64,000 bases of DNA from Leptospira kanakyensis (GCF_004769235.1 NZ_RQFG01000005.1:744001-808000), one strand, 5' to 3'; shown: positions 18,262-27,774, counted from the stretch's first letter. Notes: a model not told the origin generated them from the sequence alone. Numbers and translations are program-made.

Positions 18262-19842
18262 ATGAAACTATATTCTCGCAAAACGCAGGTCATATTCTGT
18301 TTTCTATCTTTCCTTTTTCTCGCGGGATGTCAAAATTTCAAAGGAAACAATCCTTGTGACCCTCGTTCCAATTCGTATTCTGAATCCTTTTTACTCAAAT
18401 TATCACAGGGGGGAGTTTTTGATTTTTGTGGTCTGAGTGTTGATTCGGACAATTTGGGAATTGCCTCTTGGGCAAGAACTGTCACTCGAGCAGAGAAACC
18501 CTCTCGCATTTCCTTTCTAGCCAATGACATGGTGGGAAATATTTATGGGGTCGGAATCATAGAAGGGAATTCGGAATTTTCATTTGGCAACCAAGTCAAT
18601 GCAACTGGTAGCTTCAGCACAGGCACAAATTTATATATCATCAAATACGATTCCTTTGGAAATGCTATTTGGTCAAAAACAGTTGCAAGTGGGACAAACA
18701 ATTCACTGTTTAACTCAGTTGCTGTCGATCCGAGCGGGAATGTCTATGCGGCTGGCACCATTTCGCAAACGGGGAGTTATAATTTTGGAAATGGAATCAC
18801 TGCCAATGGTGGTGGGGCAGAAAATTTTTTATTAGTGAAATACAATGCCAATGGAGATGCTATCTGGGCTAAATCCATTGTGTCGACCACCAACTCGACT
18901 AACTTTTCTACTGTTGCGGTTGATTCATTAGGGAATGTTTATGCTGCAGGGTTCCTCACGGGAGCAGGAACCTATTCCTTTGGCAATGGTGTTTCAGAAA
19001 CCATAACTCATAGTGGAGACACAGGCTTTTTAATCAAATATGACTCTTCCGGAAATACCATTTGGGTCAAAGCCGTGTTGGGTTCCAGTACAGACTCCGC
19101 ATTTAATTCTGTCGTTTTGGATTCTACTGGGAATCTAGTAGTTGCGGGACGTATCACTGGGCTCTCCAATTTTGATTTTGGATCCGGCATAACCATTACA
19201 GGAAAATCTACATTTCAAAATCTATTGATCGCAAAATACACAACCAGTGGACAAACGGTTTGGGCAAAAACTGTGGAATCCGCTACCAATCGAACGGTTT
19301 TCACTGCACTAACAGCGGATAGACTAGGAAATACATATTCAGGTGGTTTGACTATTGGTTCAGGACTCGTGTCTCTTGGCGATGGGGTTTCGGTGAATGG
19401 AACATTCAGTCTAAACAATTTTTTATTAGTGAAATATGATTCTTATGGCATAACAAAGTGGGCGCGTTCGACAATAGAAGGACCAGAAAATTCCATAGTT
19501 CTGGGATTAACGTCCGACTTACGATCCAATGTTTATGCAGCAGGTAATATTGTGGGGACGGGAAAGTATTCATTTGGAAATGGCATTAGTTTGAATGGAA
19601 ATGCAAGTGATTCAAACTATCTTCTTATGAGGTTTAACTCTGACGGAGTTCCAAAATGGGCGAGATCTGTTGTTTCCGGAAATCAACTAACTCGGTATTT
19701 TGCCGCTTCCACGGATGGATTTGGCAACTTGTATGCGGGAGGAACCATCTACGGAAATGAAGTGTTTACTTTCGGAAATCGAGTGAGTGCCCAAGGTGCT
19801 TATTCAGCGGGAATCAATCAAGTCCTCGTTCAATACAGATAA
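18262..19842 (+). CDS. Lipoprotein with seven-bladed SBBP-like beta-propeller
   Basis: Lipobox LFLAGC (Cys 23) after a short hydrophobic leader. A header of about 40 residues with three further Cys (NPCDPRSNSYSES, FDFCG) precedes seven repeats of about 63 residues, each with GN.YA.G, FGNG(I/V), and K(Y/F)...G...WA(K/R). That is the SBBP-type pattern, and seven copies make a closed propeller. The header is like that of the lipoprotein at 25163-26434 although the blades differ. Probably displayed at the outer membrane; ligand unknown. The ribosome site is weak. Confidence 0.8.
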   Translation: MKLYSRKTQVIFCFLSFLFLAGCQNFKGNNPCDPRSNSYSESFLLKLSQGGVFDFCGLSVDSDNLGIASWARTVTRAEKPSRISFLANDMVGNIYGVGIIEGNSEFSFGNQVNATGSFSTGTNLYIIKYDSFGNAIWSKTVASGTNNSLFNSVAVDPSGNVYAAGTISQTGSYNFGNGITANGGGAENFLLVKYNANGDAIWAKSIVSTTNSTNFSTVAVDSLGNVYAAGFLTGAGTYSFGNGVSETITHSGDTGFLIKYDSSGNTIWVKAVLGSSTDSAFNSVVLDSTGNLVVAGRITGLSNFDFGSGITITGKSTFQNLLIAKYTTSGQTVWAKTVESATNRTVFTALTADRLGNTYSGGLTIGSGLVSLGDGVSVNGTFSLNNFLLVKYDSYGITKWARSTIEGPENSIVLGLTSDLRSNVYAAGNIVGTGKYSFGNGISLNGNASDSNYLLMRFNSDGVPKWARSVVSGNQLTRYFAASTDGFGNLYAGGTIYGNEVFTFGNRVSAQGAYSAGINQVLVQYR

Positions 19843-19857
19843 ACAAGTGATGGTTCA

Positions 19858-19882
19858 TTTTTGTAAGTCAAAATTACAAAAA
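19858..19882. terminator. AT-rich bidirectional hairpin
   Basis: TTTTTGTAA (19858-19866) pairs with TTACAAAAA (19874-19882). It sits between the convergent propeller and enolase-like genes and gives a T run on both strands. Confidence 0.55.
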
Positions 19883-19903
19883 GTATCCAAACATCAATAA
19901 TGT

Positions 19904-21175
19904 TTACGAGTGAAATAAGGAACCAACAAACACAGCTTGTTTTCCCAATCTTTCTTCGAGACGAATCAATTCATTCCACTTTGCCATTCGTTCTGCATGT
20001 GCAAACGAACCCACTTTAATTTGTTTGATCCCCCAACCCAAAGCTAAATGACAAATGGTTGTATCTTCCGATTCTCCTGATCTTGCTGAGACAATGGTAT
20101 CCCATCCAATTTTATTTGCTAATAGAAATGCATCTTTTGCTTCAGTTAATGTTCCCACTTGATTTGGTTTACAAAGCAGAGTATTACATGCATTGTGTTG
20201 GTTTGCTTTTTCTATATTTTTAATTTGTGTCGTCAGTAAATCATCCCCGACCAACTGAATTTTCCGATCCAATTTCCCAATCTCTTTCATTAACAAAGAA
20301 TAACTTTCTAAATCCTCTTCAATAAAAGGGTCTTCCATCCCATCTATAGGAAATTGTTTGATCCATTTTAGAATGTGCTCAAACCATTTTTCTTTTGTGA
20401 ATTTTTGATGGGAAGATTTTAAATGATAACTATCTCCAACAAACAAATGCGAGGCGGCAAAATCCAAACTGATTCCGATTCGATTTTTGGAAGAAGGTTT
20501 TGTGGAAAATCCCGCTTTTTCAATCACCTTAATTAAAATTTCAATGGTCTGTTCGTTATTTTGAATACCCTTTGAAACTTTAACCTCACTCATAGCAGCC
20601 AAATGAATTTCTGCAGTCCATTCCATCGCTTCAGAAAATGATTTTGCTCCAAAGGGTAAAATCATAAAATCTTGGATGTCGAGTCCAGAAGGTTCATTGG
20701 CCCCTCCTCCAAAAATTTGTATTTCCGGAAGTGGCAAATAGATCTTATCTTTTGTTTCATTCCCTTGTAAATATTTCCATAAAGGAATACGAAGGGAATT
20801 GGCCGCCGCATGTGCCATTGCCATCGATGTTGCGATGAGCGCATTGGCTCCCAATCGAGTTTTTTGTTTGGTGCCGTCTAGTTGAACTAATATCCTGTCA
20901 TTGGTATCCTGATCCAATACAGATTTCCCAATTAGGTTTTCTGCAATTTCACCGTTTATATTTTGAATGGCATGTTTGACACCAAAACCTGCAAACAAGG
21001 ATCCATTGTCCCGTAAATCAAGAGCTTCTGATTTTCCTTTTGATGCTCCAGCAGGTGCAATCCCTGATCCAAAGTTACCATCTGTTAGATGGACTTCGAC
21101 TTCCACAGTAGGACGGCCTCGACTGTCCCATATTTGGCGCCCAAAGACATTTTGAATCTTAGTTTCCGTTGACAC
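19904..21175 (-). CDS. Enolase-family protein, divergent and probably not a standard enolase
   Basis: 423 residues aligning end to end with enolase: WDSRGRPTVEVEV near the N-terminus, DIQDFMILP, Mg ligands in ISLDFAA, MEDPF and GDDLL, the catalytic Lys in LLCKPNQVGT, and QIKVGSFAHAERMAKWNEL at the end. But several canonical features are changed: the VGDEGG loop with the catalytic Glu is absent (the chain runs from KVSKG straight into the next helix), VSHRSGE reads VSARSGE (His lost), the substrate-loop Ser is Ala in APAGASKG, and the INGGxHA His is lost in IFGGGANEP. A true eno should exist elsewhere. It may act on another phospho-enol substrate. GTG start, no strong ribosome site. Confidence 0.8.
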   Translation of the reverse strand: MSTETKIQNVFGRQIWDSRGRPTVEVEVHLTDGNFGSGIAPAGASKGKSEALDLRDNGSLFAGFGVKHAIQNINGEIAENLIGKSVLDQDTNDRILVQLDGTKQKTRLGANALIATSMAMAHAAANSLRIPLWKYLQGNETKDKIYLPLPEIQIFGGGANEPSGLDIQDFMILPFGAKSFSEAMEWTAEIHLAAMSEVKVSKGIQNNEQTIEILIKVIEKAGFSTKPSSKNRIGISLDFAASHLFVGDSYHLKSSHQKFTKEKWFEHILKWIKQFPIDGMEDPFIEEDLESYSLLMKEIGKLDRKIQLVGDDLLTTQIKNIEKANQHNACNTLLCKPNQVGTLTEAKDAFLLANKIGWDTIVSARSGESEDTTICHLALGWGIKQIKVGSFAHAERMAKWNELIRLEERLGKQAVFVGSLFHS

Positions 21176-21253
21176 TAGTTTGTATATTCCAGGAAAAATC
21201 CCATTCCAGCATAGGAAGAATCAAATCTTTAACAAAATCATTCTATTTTCTTT

Positions 21254-21327
21254 GGGCGCACATTTCCGGCTATCCGCTCCAATCTTTGCTTACGCAAAGG
21301 ATTTCCGCTTCTATCCGGGGCGCGGGG
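21254..21327 (-). repeat. Structured intergenic repeat, copy C
   Basis: One mismatch in 74 from copy B at 6414-6487, in the same orientation. Hairpin CTTTGC-GTAA-GCAAAG in the middle. It lies in the divergent gap between the enolase-like gene and the DUF3995 gene, 79 bases from the former's start. Confidence 0.85.
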
Positions 21328-21441
21328 AAAAATTTGATTACTTAGCGGAACCGAAAGCTAAAAGAAATCAAACAAATTGTAGGAACAATTAAAATTGTAA
21401 AACGCTAGAAAAACTGATGTTTTCCTATCTAATTGTTATCC

Positions 21442-21870
21442 ATGATCCTAATTGCCATCACCTTAAACATCCTCCTCTTATTTCTCGCTGCCATCCATGT
21501 CTACTGGGGTTTTGGAGGACTGTGGCCAGGGAAAACCAAACAAGAATTAATTGATTTAGTTTTCGGAAAAGGAAACCAGTTTCCCACTCCATTTATGTGT
21601 TTGTTTGTTGCCATTTTTTTGGCTCTGTTTTCCTTCTTACCAATTGTATGGACATTCAGAATTGATCTTGGATTCAACAGCAATCTGGTCTTTGGATTCA
21701 AACTTATTTTAGAAATTGTTTCTTTGATTTTTTTCTTACGAGGGATTTTCGGTTATGCTCCGTTTGTCACCAAATACTGGAAGCCGATATTTGTTTATTA
21801 TACAAAACGAATCTACAATCCACTTTGTCTTTTCATTGGTTTGGGATTTTTAGTGATACTGATTGTGTAA
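21442..21870 (+). CDS. DUF3995 family membrane protein
   Basis: Four hydrophobic helices in 142 residues, with the family's N-terminal AAIHVYWGFGGLWPG motif and a central GYAPFVTKYW. An in-frame TTG at 21433 is the only alternative start. Small inner-membrane protein of unknown function, transcribed alone. Confidence 0.75.
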   Translation: MILIAITLNILLLFLAAIHVYWGFGGLWPGKTKQELIDLVFGKGNQFPTPFMCLFVAIFLALFSFLPIVWTFRIDLGFNSNLVFGFKLILEIVSLIFFLRGIFGYAPFVTKYWKPIFVYYTKRIYNPLCLFIGLGFLVILIV

Positions 21871-21951
21871 AAACCGGATAAAGTTTTTATAAAATTAACA
21901 AAATTGTTAGTTTTGAAATAATAAATTTTGAAAGAACCAAATGGATATAGA

Positions 21952-21991
21952 GTTAGAAGTTATCCATCCTAATAGACCGATAACTTCTAAC
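21952..21991. terminator. Hairpin between convergent genes
   Basis: Perfect 13-bp inverted repeat (21952-21964 with 21979-21991), ending 24 bases before the stop of the convergent collar-domain gene. Serves either or both genes. Confidence 0.6.
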
Positions 21992-22015
21992 AAAAAGAGT
22001 TACGTAAAACTTAAC

Positions 22016-22576
22016 TTAATTTTTTCTCATACAATAAGTTAATGCTATGTTTTTCGGACGGGTTTCATTTCCAAATCGAGGAACCCCATGCAATCCTTGT
22101 ATTGGATTTCCAACAGTTACACTAGCTGATCCAACCAAAGCAGTTCCAGCTCCATCCCACGGGTTTTGTTGCATAACACTGGAAGATACACCAGTCACTT
22201 GGTGGTAATGTCCTTGGAAACTATCTTCTTGGTAATTACCAATAGCCCTTGAACCTGCTTCATCTCTACCAGCGGCTCCTGTTCCAACATCATCTCTACC
22301 TCTCACAAACGCTCCACGTAAATTTGGTGTTCCATTGGTTCCATCTGCTGGAGCCCAACCTTCAGGGCAATTGTTCAAATAAAATGCAACTACAGCCCCT
22401 TCTGGTGCAGCGATTAGAAAATTCTGATTGATTCTAGCAGAGCTGATCACTTCACCTGGTGCGAAGAGGTTCATTGCGGCAGCAGCAGCGAATAAACTTG
22501 TTGCACAAAAACCTAACGATAGTCCTACGCCTTTATAAAAACCACTTTTTAAATATTCTTTAATATTACTTTTCAT
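22016..22576 (-). CDS. Exported protein with phage tail-collar-like domain
   Basis: A hydrophobic N-terminal segment (GVGLSLGFCATSLFAAAAAMNLF) anchors or exports the protein. Residues about 58-186 follow the tail-collar/microcystin-dependent-protein pattern: NNCPEGWAPADG, TPNLRGAFVRG, QEDSFQGHYHQVTG, and RFGNETRPKNIALTYCMRK at the C-terminus. Phage collar proteins form trimeric fibres. No other phage genes are near, so this is a domesticated or secreted fibre-like protein. It starts 33 bases after the lipoprotein at 22610-24091, hence an operon. Confidence 0.75.
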   Translation of the reverse strand: MKSNIKEYLKSGFYKGVGLSLGFCATSLFAAAAAMNLFAPGEVISSARINQNFLIAAPEGAVVAFYLNNCPEGWAPADGTNGTPNLRGAFVRGRDDVGTGAAGRDEAGSRAIGNYQEDSFQGHYHQVTGVSSSVMQQNPWDGAGTALVGSASVTVGNPIQGLHGVPRFGNETRPKNIALTYCMRKN

Positions 22577-22609
22577 TTGTTGTTTCCTCTAATTTTACTA
22601 TTATTGATT

Positions 22610-24091
22610 TCAATTAAAAATACATGTGGAATCGAATGTCCCAACATCATACTGACAAAGAACACCAAATCCTTTTACTAAGATATTGTATGTTGAAGTA
22701 AATCCACCTATGTTCACAGATATTGTCCCAGTTCTATCGGTCGGATAATACAATGCAGTAAATTTCCCGAAATCAGAAAATGGATCTCCGAATGTACCGA
22801 TAACACCATCCGAAGTAAACGTTGGATGAACAAATATGAAGTTATTATAGGAATCATATCCTGCTGCATCTAACGCAGTGGTGGAACCTGCGGTTACCTC
22901 AAATGGATTTGGCAATTCAGCTGAATTATACAAAACAATCATCCGTACCATAACACCTGGATACACATTGATAGGCATAGACAGATTGAGATTTCCATAA
23001 CTAGCCTGTAAATACGATCCTCCAATGATTTGAGCCGTATAACGTGCGCTTAACCAATTTGGTCTGGAAGTAACACCTTTCCCACCAGCAAATGTGAGTG
23101 TTTCTGCCGGAACTGGATAGAATGTAGCAGATGAATTTCCTTTCACTTGGATTGTTAAATCGCGTGAAAATCCAGCACTCATTCTGGTAATTGTAGTTTG
23201 AAATCGTAATGGTGTAACACCATCCCGAATATCACCATTGACTATATCGACTGTACTTGGTGCGGAAGCTGGTCTTGTTACTCTGGCGTTGAGTGAATCA
23301 TATACTTCTATATAATACTCTAATCCAGCAGCAAAAATATCGGAAGCAGGAATTTTTGCTTGGTAAAATTGACCAGTACCATCATTTTCATCCGGTAACA
23401 TTGCGATACTTTTGAATAAAGATCCACTACCTTGAGTTCTGTAATGAAACCTTGCCGTAACTATCGCTGAAGCATCCCAATCTATGATACTTGTTCTTAC
23501 GGTAGCAGGAAGTCCTTCTATCAAACGCCCAGGAAAAAAGGTAGCTCCGCCGATCGTTGGAGGGTTATTTCCTAAAACCAAATTTTGGGCAGTTAAAATA
23601 TAGTTTGAGAAATGGTAGATCGAAGTAGTCACACAATGATTGACTAAATCTACATCTCCTCCATAACTTACGTATCTTTTTGTTACAGGATCATAATGTT
23701 GAATCTGTAACGTCTTTTCATTCTTTCCTTGCAAAAACTCCGGCCTGGCATCATAACAAATTTTCATTTGTACTGGTTTGTTGAATTGTAAATTCTCCGG
23801 GCCAAATTTATAAGCAACTTGAAGTGGTACAATTGAATCTGTTGCTGCCGGCAAATCAGTTTCCGAATATGTAATCACAGTCTCTTCACTTAACGCACCT
23901 AACGGTATCGTCAAACTCATTGTTGGTGCTTGGATCACTGCGCCTGTTTCAGGTGTCACTGAAACTGAACTAGACGCAAAAAAAGATCCAAACATAAACA
24001 TTTTATTTAAATTGGAAATCTTGTTTTGGCCGCTGCATGTGATTAAACTGCAACAACAAATAACAAAGATTACAATTAATACTTTGCGCAT
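22610..24091 (-). CDS. Putative lipoprotein with ZU5-like N-terminal domain
   Basis: Lipobox SLITC (Cys 19). Residues about 45-115 read as a ZU5-like fold (LTIPLGALSEETVI, LQFNKPVQMKICY), then NNPPTIGGATFFPG opens a second beta domain. The same two-module order is seen at the N-terminus of the large protein at the window's left edge (IDIPEGAVAETVEF, FKKPVTVSM). The remaining half is beta-rich without a recognised family. It is the first gene of an operon with the collar-domain protein. Likely outer-membrane surface protein; function unknown. Confidence 0.7.
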   Translation of the reverse strand: MRKVLIVIFVICCCSLITCSGQNKISNLNKMFMFGSFFASSSVSVTPETGAVIQAPTMSLTIPLGALSEETVITYSETDLPAATDSIVPLQVAYKFGPENLQFNKPVQMKICYDARPEFLQGKNEKTLQIQHYDPVTKRYVSYGGDVDLVNHCVTTSIYHFSNYILTAQNLVLGNNPPTIGGATFFPGRLIEGLPATVRTSIIDWDASAIVTARFHYRTQGSGSLFKSIAMLPDENDGTGQFYQAKIPASDIFAAGLEYYIEVYDSLNARVTRPASAPSTVDIVNGDIRDGVTPLRFQTTITRMSAGFSRDLTIQVKGNSSATFYPVPAETLTFAGGKGVTSRPNWLSARYTAQIIGGSYLQASYGNLNLSMPINVYPGVMVRMIVLYNSAELPNPFEVTAGSTTALDAAGYDSYNNFIFVHPTFTSDGVIGTFGDPFSDFGKFTALYYPTDRTGTISVNIGGFTSTYNILVKGFGVLCQYDVGTFDSTCIFN

Positions 24092-24563
24092 GTATTCACC
24101 TTTTCATTTTTTCAAATTCAAAATCGTATTCTTAAGCTTAGAACTAAGATCCGATAATGTGGCCAAATGTGGGAAGAACATACCTTTTAGTCAAATTTTT
24201 TTCCGCATAACAGTCATTTTTTCAAAATCTCACAATTTACAATGACCAACTATTGTTCGTTAATGCAACAAAACTGCAAACGGATCCCGTACTTCACTTA
24301 TCTAATTCCCTAACCTTTTCTTCTCTTAATCGAAGTTAATTGTTAATTATGTATTTTCGGCTCAAAATATAACATTTGTTTTAGCGAAAAAAAATTTGTG
24401 ATTAACACATTCATCATTTTTAAAAGGTAACGAAAAATACCATTTTATCCAAATCAGAACTACATTCTGTTATACTATATTTCTCCAAAAAATTTCTTAA
24501 GGCGACCAATGATCCGATCAAAATATACTTTCCTATCTAAGCTTACTGAGTATAAAAACACTT
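24092..24563. other. Gene-free divergent region
   Basis: 472 AT-rich bases between a lipoprotein gene (minus) and a DHFR-like gene (plus). I see no gene, no tRNA and no copy of the structured repeat. It must hold the two outward promoters, but none is convincing by eye. Confidence 0.5.
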
Positions 24564-25121
24564 ATGAGAAAGGTTATTTTTGCAATCAATACATCAACAG
24601 ATGGATTTTATGGCCATGAGGGTATGGTAGCCGATGAAGACTTACACCAATACTTTACCGACATTTTAAAGAATGCAGATCAAATTCTGTATGGGCGAAC
24701 CACCTACCAACTGATGGTTCCTTTTTGGCCGGATGTGGCAAAAAATAAGTCTATGTCAAAGGTCAGCAACGAGTTTGCAGAAGTATTTACTTCTCTTGAA
24801 AAGATCCTTTTCTCCAGAACAGTCACACAAGTAGATGATCCCAACACTAGGTTAGCAAAAAAGACTTTATCGGACGAAGTGAACGAATTAAAACAAAAAC
24901 CAGGAAAAGACATTTGTATTGGAAGTTTGAGTTTAGCTTCCCAACTTTCTGAAGCCAATTTGATTGATGAGTATCGATTTGTGGTTCATCCAGTGATCGC
25001 AGGAAATGGGCCTAGATTATTCGATACAGTCAGATTAAAAGAGACCTTTCGGTTAGACTTTTTAGGTTCAAAAAATTTTTCTTCTGGTTCTATCGCCCTT
25101 CATTATAAAAGACAAAGGTAA
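24564..25121 (+). CDS. Dihydrofolate reductase family (RibD C-terminal-like) protein
   Basis: 185 residues with the RibD-C/DHFR-like layout: [11 protein letters not shown] at the start, [13 protein letters not shown] for the nucleotide site, [14 protein letters not shown] in the middle, and [21 protein letters not shown] near the end. Proteins of this kind are NAD(P)H-dependent reductases of unknown substrate, separate from FolA. Single gene. The frame does not suggest membership in a riboflavin operon. Confidence 0.85.
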   Translation: MRKVIFAINTSTDGFYGHEGMVADEDLHQYFTDILKNADQILYGRTTYQLMVPFWPDVAKNKSMSKVSNEFAEVFTSLEKILFSRTVTQVDDPNTRLAKKTLSDEVNELKQKPGKDICIGSLSLASQLSEANLIDEYRFVVHPVIAGNGPRLFDTVRLKETFRLDFLGSKNFSSGSIALHYKRQR

Positions 25122-25162
25122 ACTAAAGTTTGAACCAAATTCCATTTGAATCAGCTTTTGAA

Positions 25163-26434
25163 TTATAATTTGTTCAAATAGGAAGATTCTAAAAGAGATG
25201 GGCAAAAGGATCCAATTGATTTCGGATCCATTACCAATACTGAGTTAGTTGTGGTAGAGAAAGGAATGCCATAAATTTTTCCATTTGGAGCAACGGTTCC
25301 TCCGTTCCATTTATTTACCCCGACTAACCCTGTCATTGAAGTGATATCTGCTGTATTCGTGGCTGGGTCGATGATTAAGACTACGTCACTGGATGCCGGT
25401 ATCCCATAAATTTTACCATTCGGAGCCAATACCCCTCCAATCCATTTTGCAGTTCCGGCAGGAACAGAAATAGAAGTTGCATTTGCAGTATTTGTCTCTG
25501 GATCAATAATGAGAACAGTATTCGAATCATTTGGAATTCCATAGATTTTGCCGTTAGGAGCTAATACTCCAGATGACCATCGATAGGCACCCGTAAGACC
25601 AGTGATGGAAGTCGTATTGGCGGTATTTTTCTCTGGGTCAATGATGAGAACACTATCCATAGCATTATAAGGAATTCCGTAGATTTTGCCATTGGGGGCT
25701 AAAACTCCAGATGACCATTTAGCACCACCGACACCTAACCCAGTAATCGTTGTTGTGTTTGCAGTATTTGTTTCTGGATCGATGATCAGAACACTATTAC
25801 TTTCTAAAGGAATTCCATAAATTTTACCATTGGGGGCTAAGACTCCACCATTCCATTTACTACCAGTGCCAAGTCCTGTAATCGTTGTTGTGTTGGCAGT
25901 ATTTGTCTTAGGATCAATAATTAAGACATTTGTACTTGCAAATGGCATTCCATAGATTTTACCATTGGGGGCCAGAACTCCGCCATTCCATTTATTGGAT
26001 CCAGTGAGACCAACAATAGAACTGTTGTCCGCTGTATTAGTTACTGGATCTATGATTAGAACTGTCGTGGCTTGGTAAGGAATGGAATATATTTTTCCAT
26101 TTGGTGCAAGAACCGATCCTGACCATCTAAAGGAAGCAGTGGGAACAGCTATGGAAGTAATGTCATAAGTTGGATTATCTGATGAACCTTTTTGAGATTG
26201 GATGTTGATTTCTTTTATAAACTCTTGCGAATATTCAGATTGAATTAAGGATGTTATATCTAGATCACAAATATTTGGAGAAATCTTAATTCCACAATGA
26301 GGAGAATTATCTCCTCTCAATCGTTTCACTATTAAAGTTTCCAGAAACATATTAGAACTGGAATCGCATGTATTTTCCATTGTCGGAGGTTTACATGCAA
26401 TAAAAACTAGGAAAATTCCGAATATTAATTTCAT
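25163..26434 (-). CDS. Lipoprotein with seven near-identical propeller repeats
   Basis: Lipobox FVFIAC (Cys 14). A header with ENTCDSSSN and SPHCGI resembles that of the propeller lipoprotein at 18262-19842. From about residue 103, seven repeats of about 45 residues share KW.GGVLAPNGKIYGIP, VLIIDP.TNTA and T.ITGL. The last repeat ends degenerately with FCPSLLESSYLNKL. Seven copies fit a seven-bladed propeller. The repeats are close at DNA level too, so copy number could change by recombination. Function unknown. Confidence 0.8.
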   Translation of the reverse strand: MKLIFGIFLVFIACKPPTMENTCDSSSNMFLETLIVKRLRGDNSPHCGIKISPNICDLDITSLIQSEYSQEFIKEINIQSQKGSSDNPTYDITSIAVPTASFRWSGSVLAPNGKIYSIPYQATTVLIIDPVTNTADNSSIVGLTGSNKWNGGVLAPNGKIYGMPFASTNVLIIDPKTNTANTTTITGLGTGSKWNGGVLAPNGKIYGIPLESNSVLIIDPETNTANTTTITGLGVGGAKWSSGVLAPNGKIYGIPYNAMDSVLIIDPEKNTANTTSITGLTGAYRWSSGVLAPNGKIYGIPNDSNTVLIIDPETNTANATSISVPAGTAKWIGGVLAPNGKIYGIPASSDVVLIIDPATNTADITSMTGLVGVNKWNGGTVAPNGKIYGIPFSTTTNSVLVMDPKSIGSFCPSLLESSYLNKL

Positions 26435-26617
26435 TGTTGCGAGTTTTAAGCATTAATCAAACAAACGCTACTTTTTTTTATAATTCAGAAATTATTTATT
26501 GATTCGACTAGTTTAAATAATATGTTTCTACTAAGAATAGTAAAAACATATTTAATTAATATTTACTCTCAATTAAAATTGTTTTAAATCACCTCTAATT
26601 TAATTTTAATTATAACC

Positions 26618-26989
26618 ATGGAACCAAGCGCAAAACACAACGAAAGAATGGCCCAAATGACCTTTGCTTCGGTATATCCGCTTTACGTGACAAAGATTGA
26701 AAAAAAAGGCAGAACCAAAAAGGAATTAGACCAAGTGATTGAATGGTTAACTTCTTTTGATTCAAAAAAGATAGGCGAACTCATCAAAGAAAATGTAACC
26801 TTTGAAAGTTTCTTCGCCAAAGCAAAATTAAATAAAAATGCAGAACAAATCAAAGGAATGATTTGTGGTTACCGCATCGAAGATATCGAGAATCCCCTAA
26901 CAAGAAAAGTGCGATATCTAGACAAACTTGTGGATGAATTGGCTAAGGGAAAAACGATGGAAAAAATTTTACGAAATGGATCCAAGTAA
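26618..26989 (+). CDS. DUF2200 family protein
   Basis: 123 residues matching the DUF2200 family over its full length (RMAQMTFASVYPLYVTKIEKKGRTK; VIEWLTSF; CGYRIEDIENPLTRKVRYLDKLVDELAKGK). Small cytoplasmic protein of unknown function, widespread in bacteria. Its last 21 bases overlap the 3' end of the convergent DJ-1-family gene. Confidence 0.88.
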   Translation: MEPSAKHNERMAQMTFASVYPLYVTKIEKKGRTKKELDQVIEWLTSFDSKKIGELIKENVTFESFFAKAKLNKNAEQIKGMICGYRIEDIENPLTRKVRYLDKLVDELAKGKTMEKILRNGSK

Positions 26990-27721
26990 GGTTTTGAATT
27001 TACTGGCAAATTGATACACATCCCCAGGCCATCTAGCAGATAGATAATTCCCGTCTAAAACAGTAAAACCAACATTTGGATTTTCGAGACTATCTCTGAC
27101 TGATAAACTCCCTCCCGTTTTAAACTGCTCTTTTGATTTTAAAAAACTTGTGACTTCTGCCTGGACTGTGAGCGGATAGGTTTTGTAATAATTTCCTAAC
27201 CAAAGTCTTGTTGTATAATAAGCGAGGAGTTCCTGTTTTTGCAAAAGGGCAGTTGTGTTTTTTTCATATAACACAGATTTGTTTGTTTTTGGATTGATAC
27301 TTCTTGCTGCAAGTAAAACTCCGTGACAGATTGCCGCAACAGGTTTTTCTGAATGAAAAAAATCCACGATAACATTTTGTAAAACTTCGGATTCTAGGTA
27401 TTCTTTCATACCTTGTGCATGTCCGCCTGGCAAAAGAATGGCTTGGAAATCCTTTTCTTTAATTTCAGAGTAAGGAATGGGGTTTTTAAATTCATTCGAA
27501 TTTTCCATTTCTAAGTAAGCGTCTCTGGCATCTTTGCGTGCGATAAATCCAGATTTCAAAATTCCCAGTCCCTTTCCATTTAACATCCGTTCGTCAGCTT
27601 TTGCTTTTTTCCCATCGGGTGTGGCAAACTGGAATCTGAAATTTGATTCTGATAATATTTTCCAAGGAATAGAGGCTTCACTCGGATCAAAATCAGAACT
27701 AGGGACTGGTATTAGAATCAT
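26969..27721 (-). CDS. DJ-1/PfpI family protein (type 1 glutamine amidotransferase-like)
   Basis: 250 residues with the family core: FQAILLPGGHAQGM, EKPVAAICHGVLLAARS with the nucleophile-elbow Cys, and preceding ADERMLNGKGLG. The family includes glyoxalase III/deglycases and chaperones such as Hsp31. The Cys and the following His (CHG) are in place, so an enzymatic role on reactive carbonyls is plausible but not shown. Convergent with and overlapping the DUF2200 gene. Confidence 0.82.
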   Translation of the reverse strand: MILIPVPSSDFDPSEASIPWKILSESNFRFQFATPDGKKAKADERMLNGKGLGILKSGFIARKDARDAYLEMENSNEFKNPIPYSEIKEKDFQAILLPGGHAQGMKEYLESEVLQNVIVDFFHSEKPVAAICHGVLLAARSINPKTNKSVLYEKNTTALLQKQELLAYYTTRLWLGNYYKTYPLTVQAEVTSFLKSKEQFKTGGSLSVRDSLENPNVGFTVLDGNYLSARWPGDVYQFASKFKTLLGSIS

Positions 27722-27774
27722 ATCGTTTCCTTAAGTGAGAATTCCAATCTCAAGTGAAAACTTGATTTTGGCGA

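Noticed and set aside
22016..22576. A prophage marked by the tail-collar domain
   Set aside because: No integrase, capsid, terminase or lysis gene is nearby, and the protein has an export signal.
25460..26160. CRISPR-like or VNTR array suggested by regular repeats
   Set aside because: The periodicity of about 130 bases is fully explained by the in-frame propeller blades of the lipoprotein at 25163-26434.
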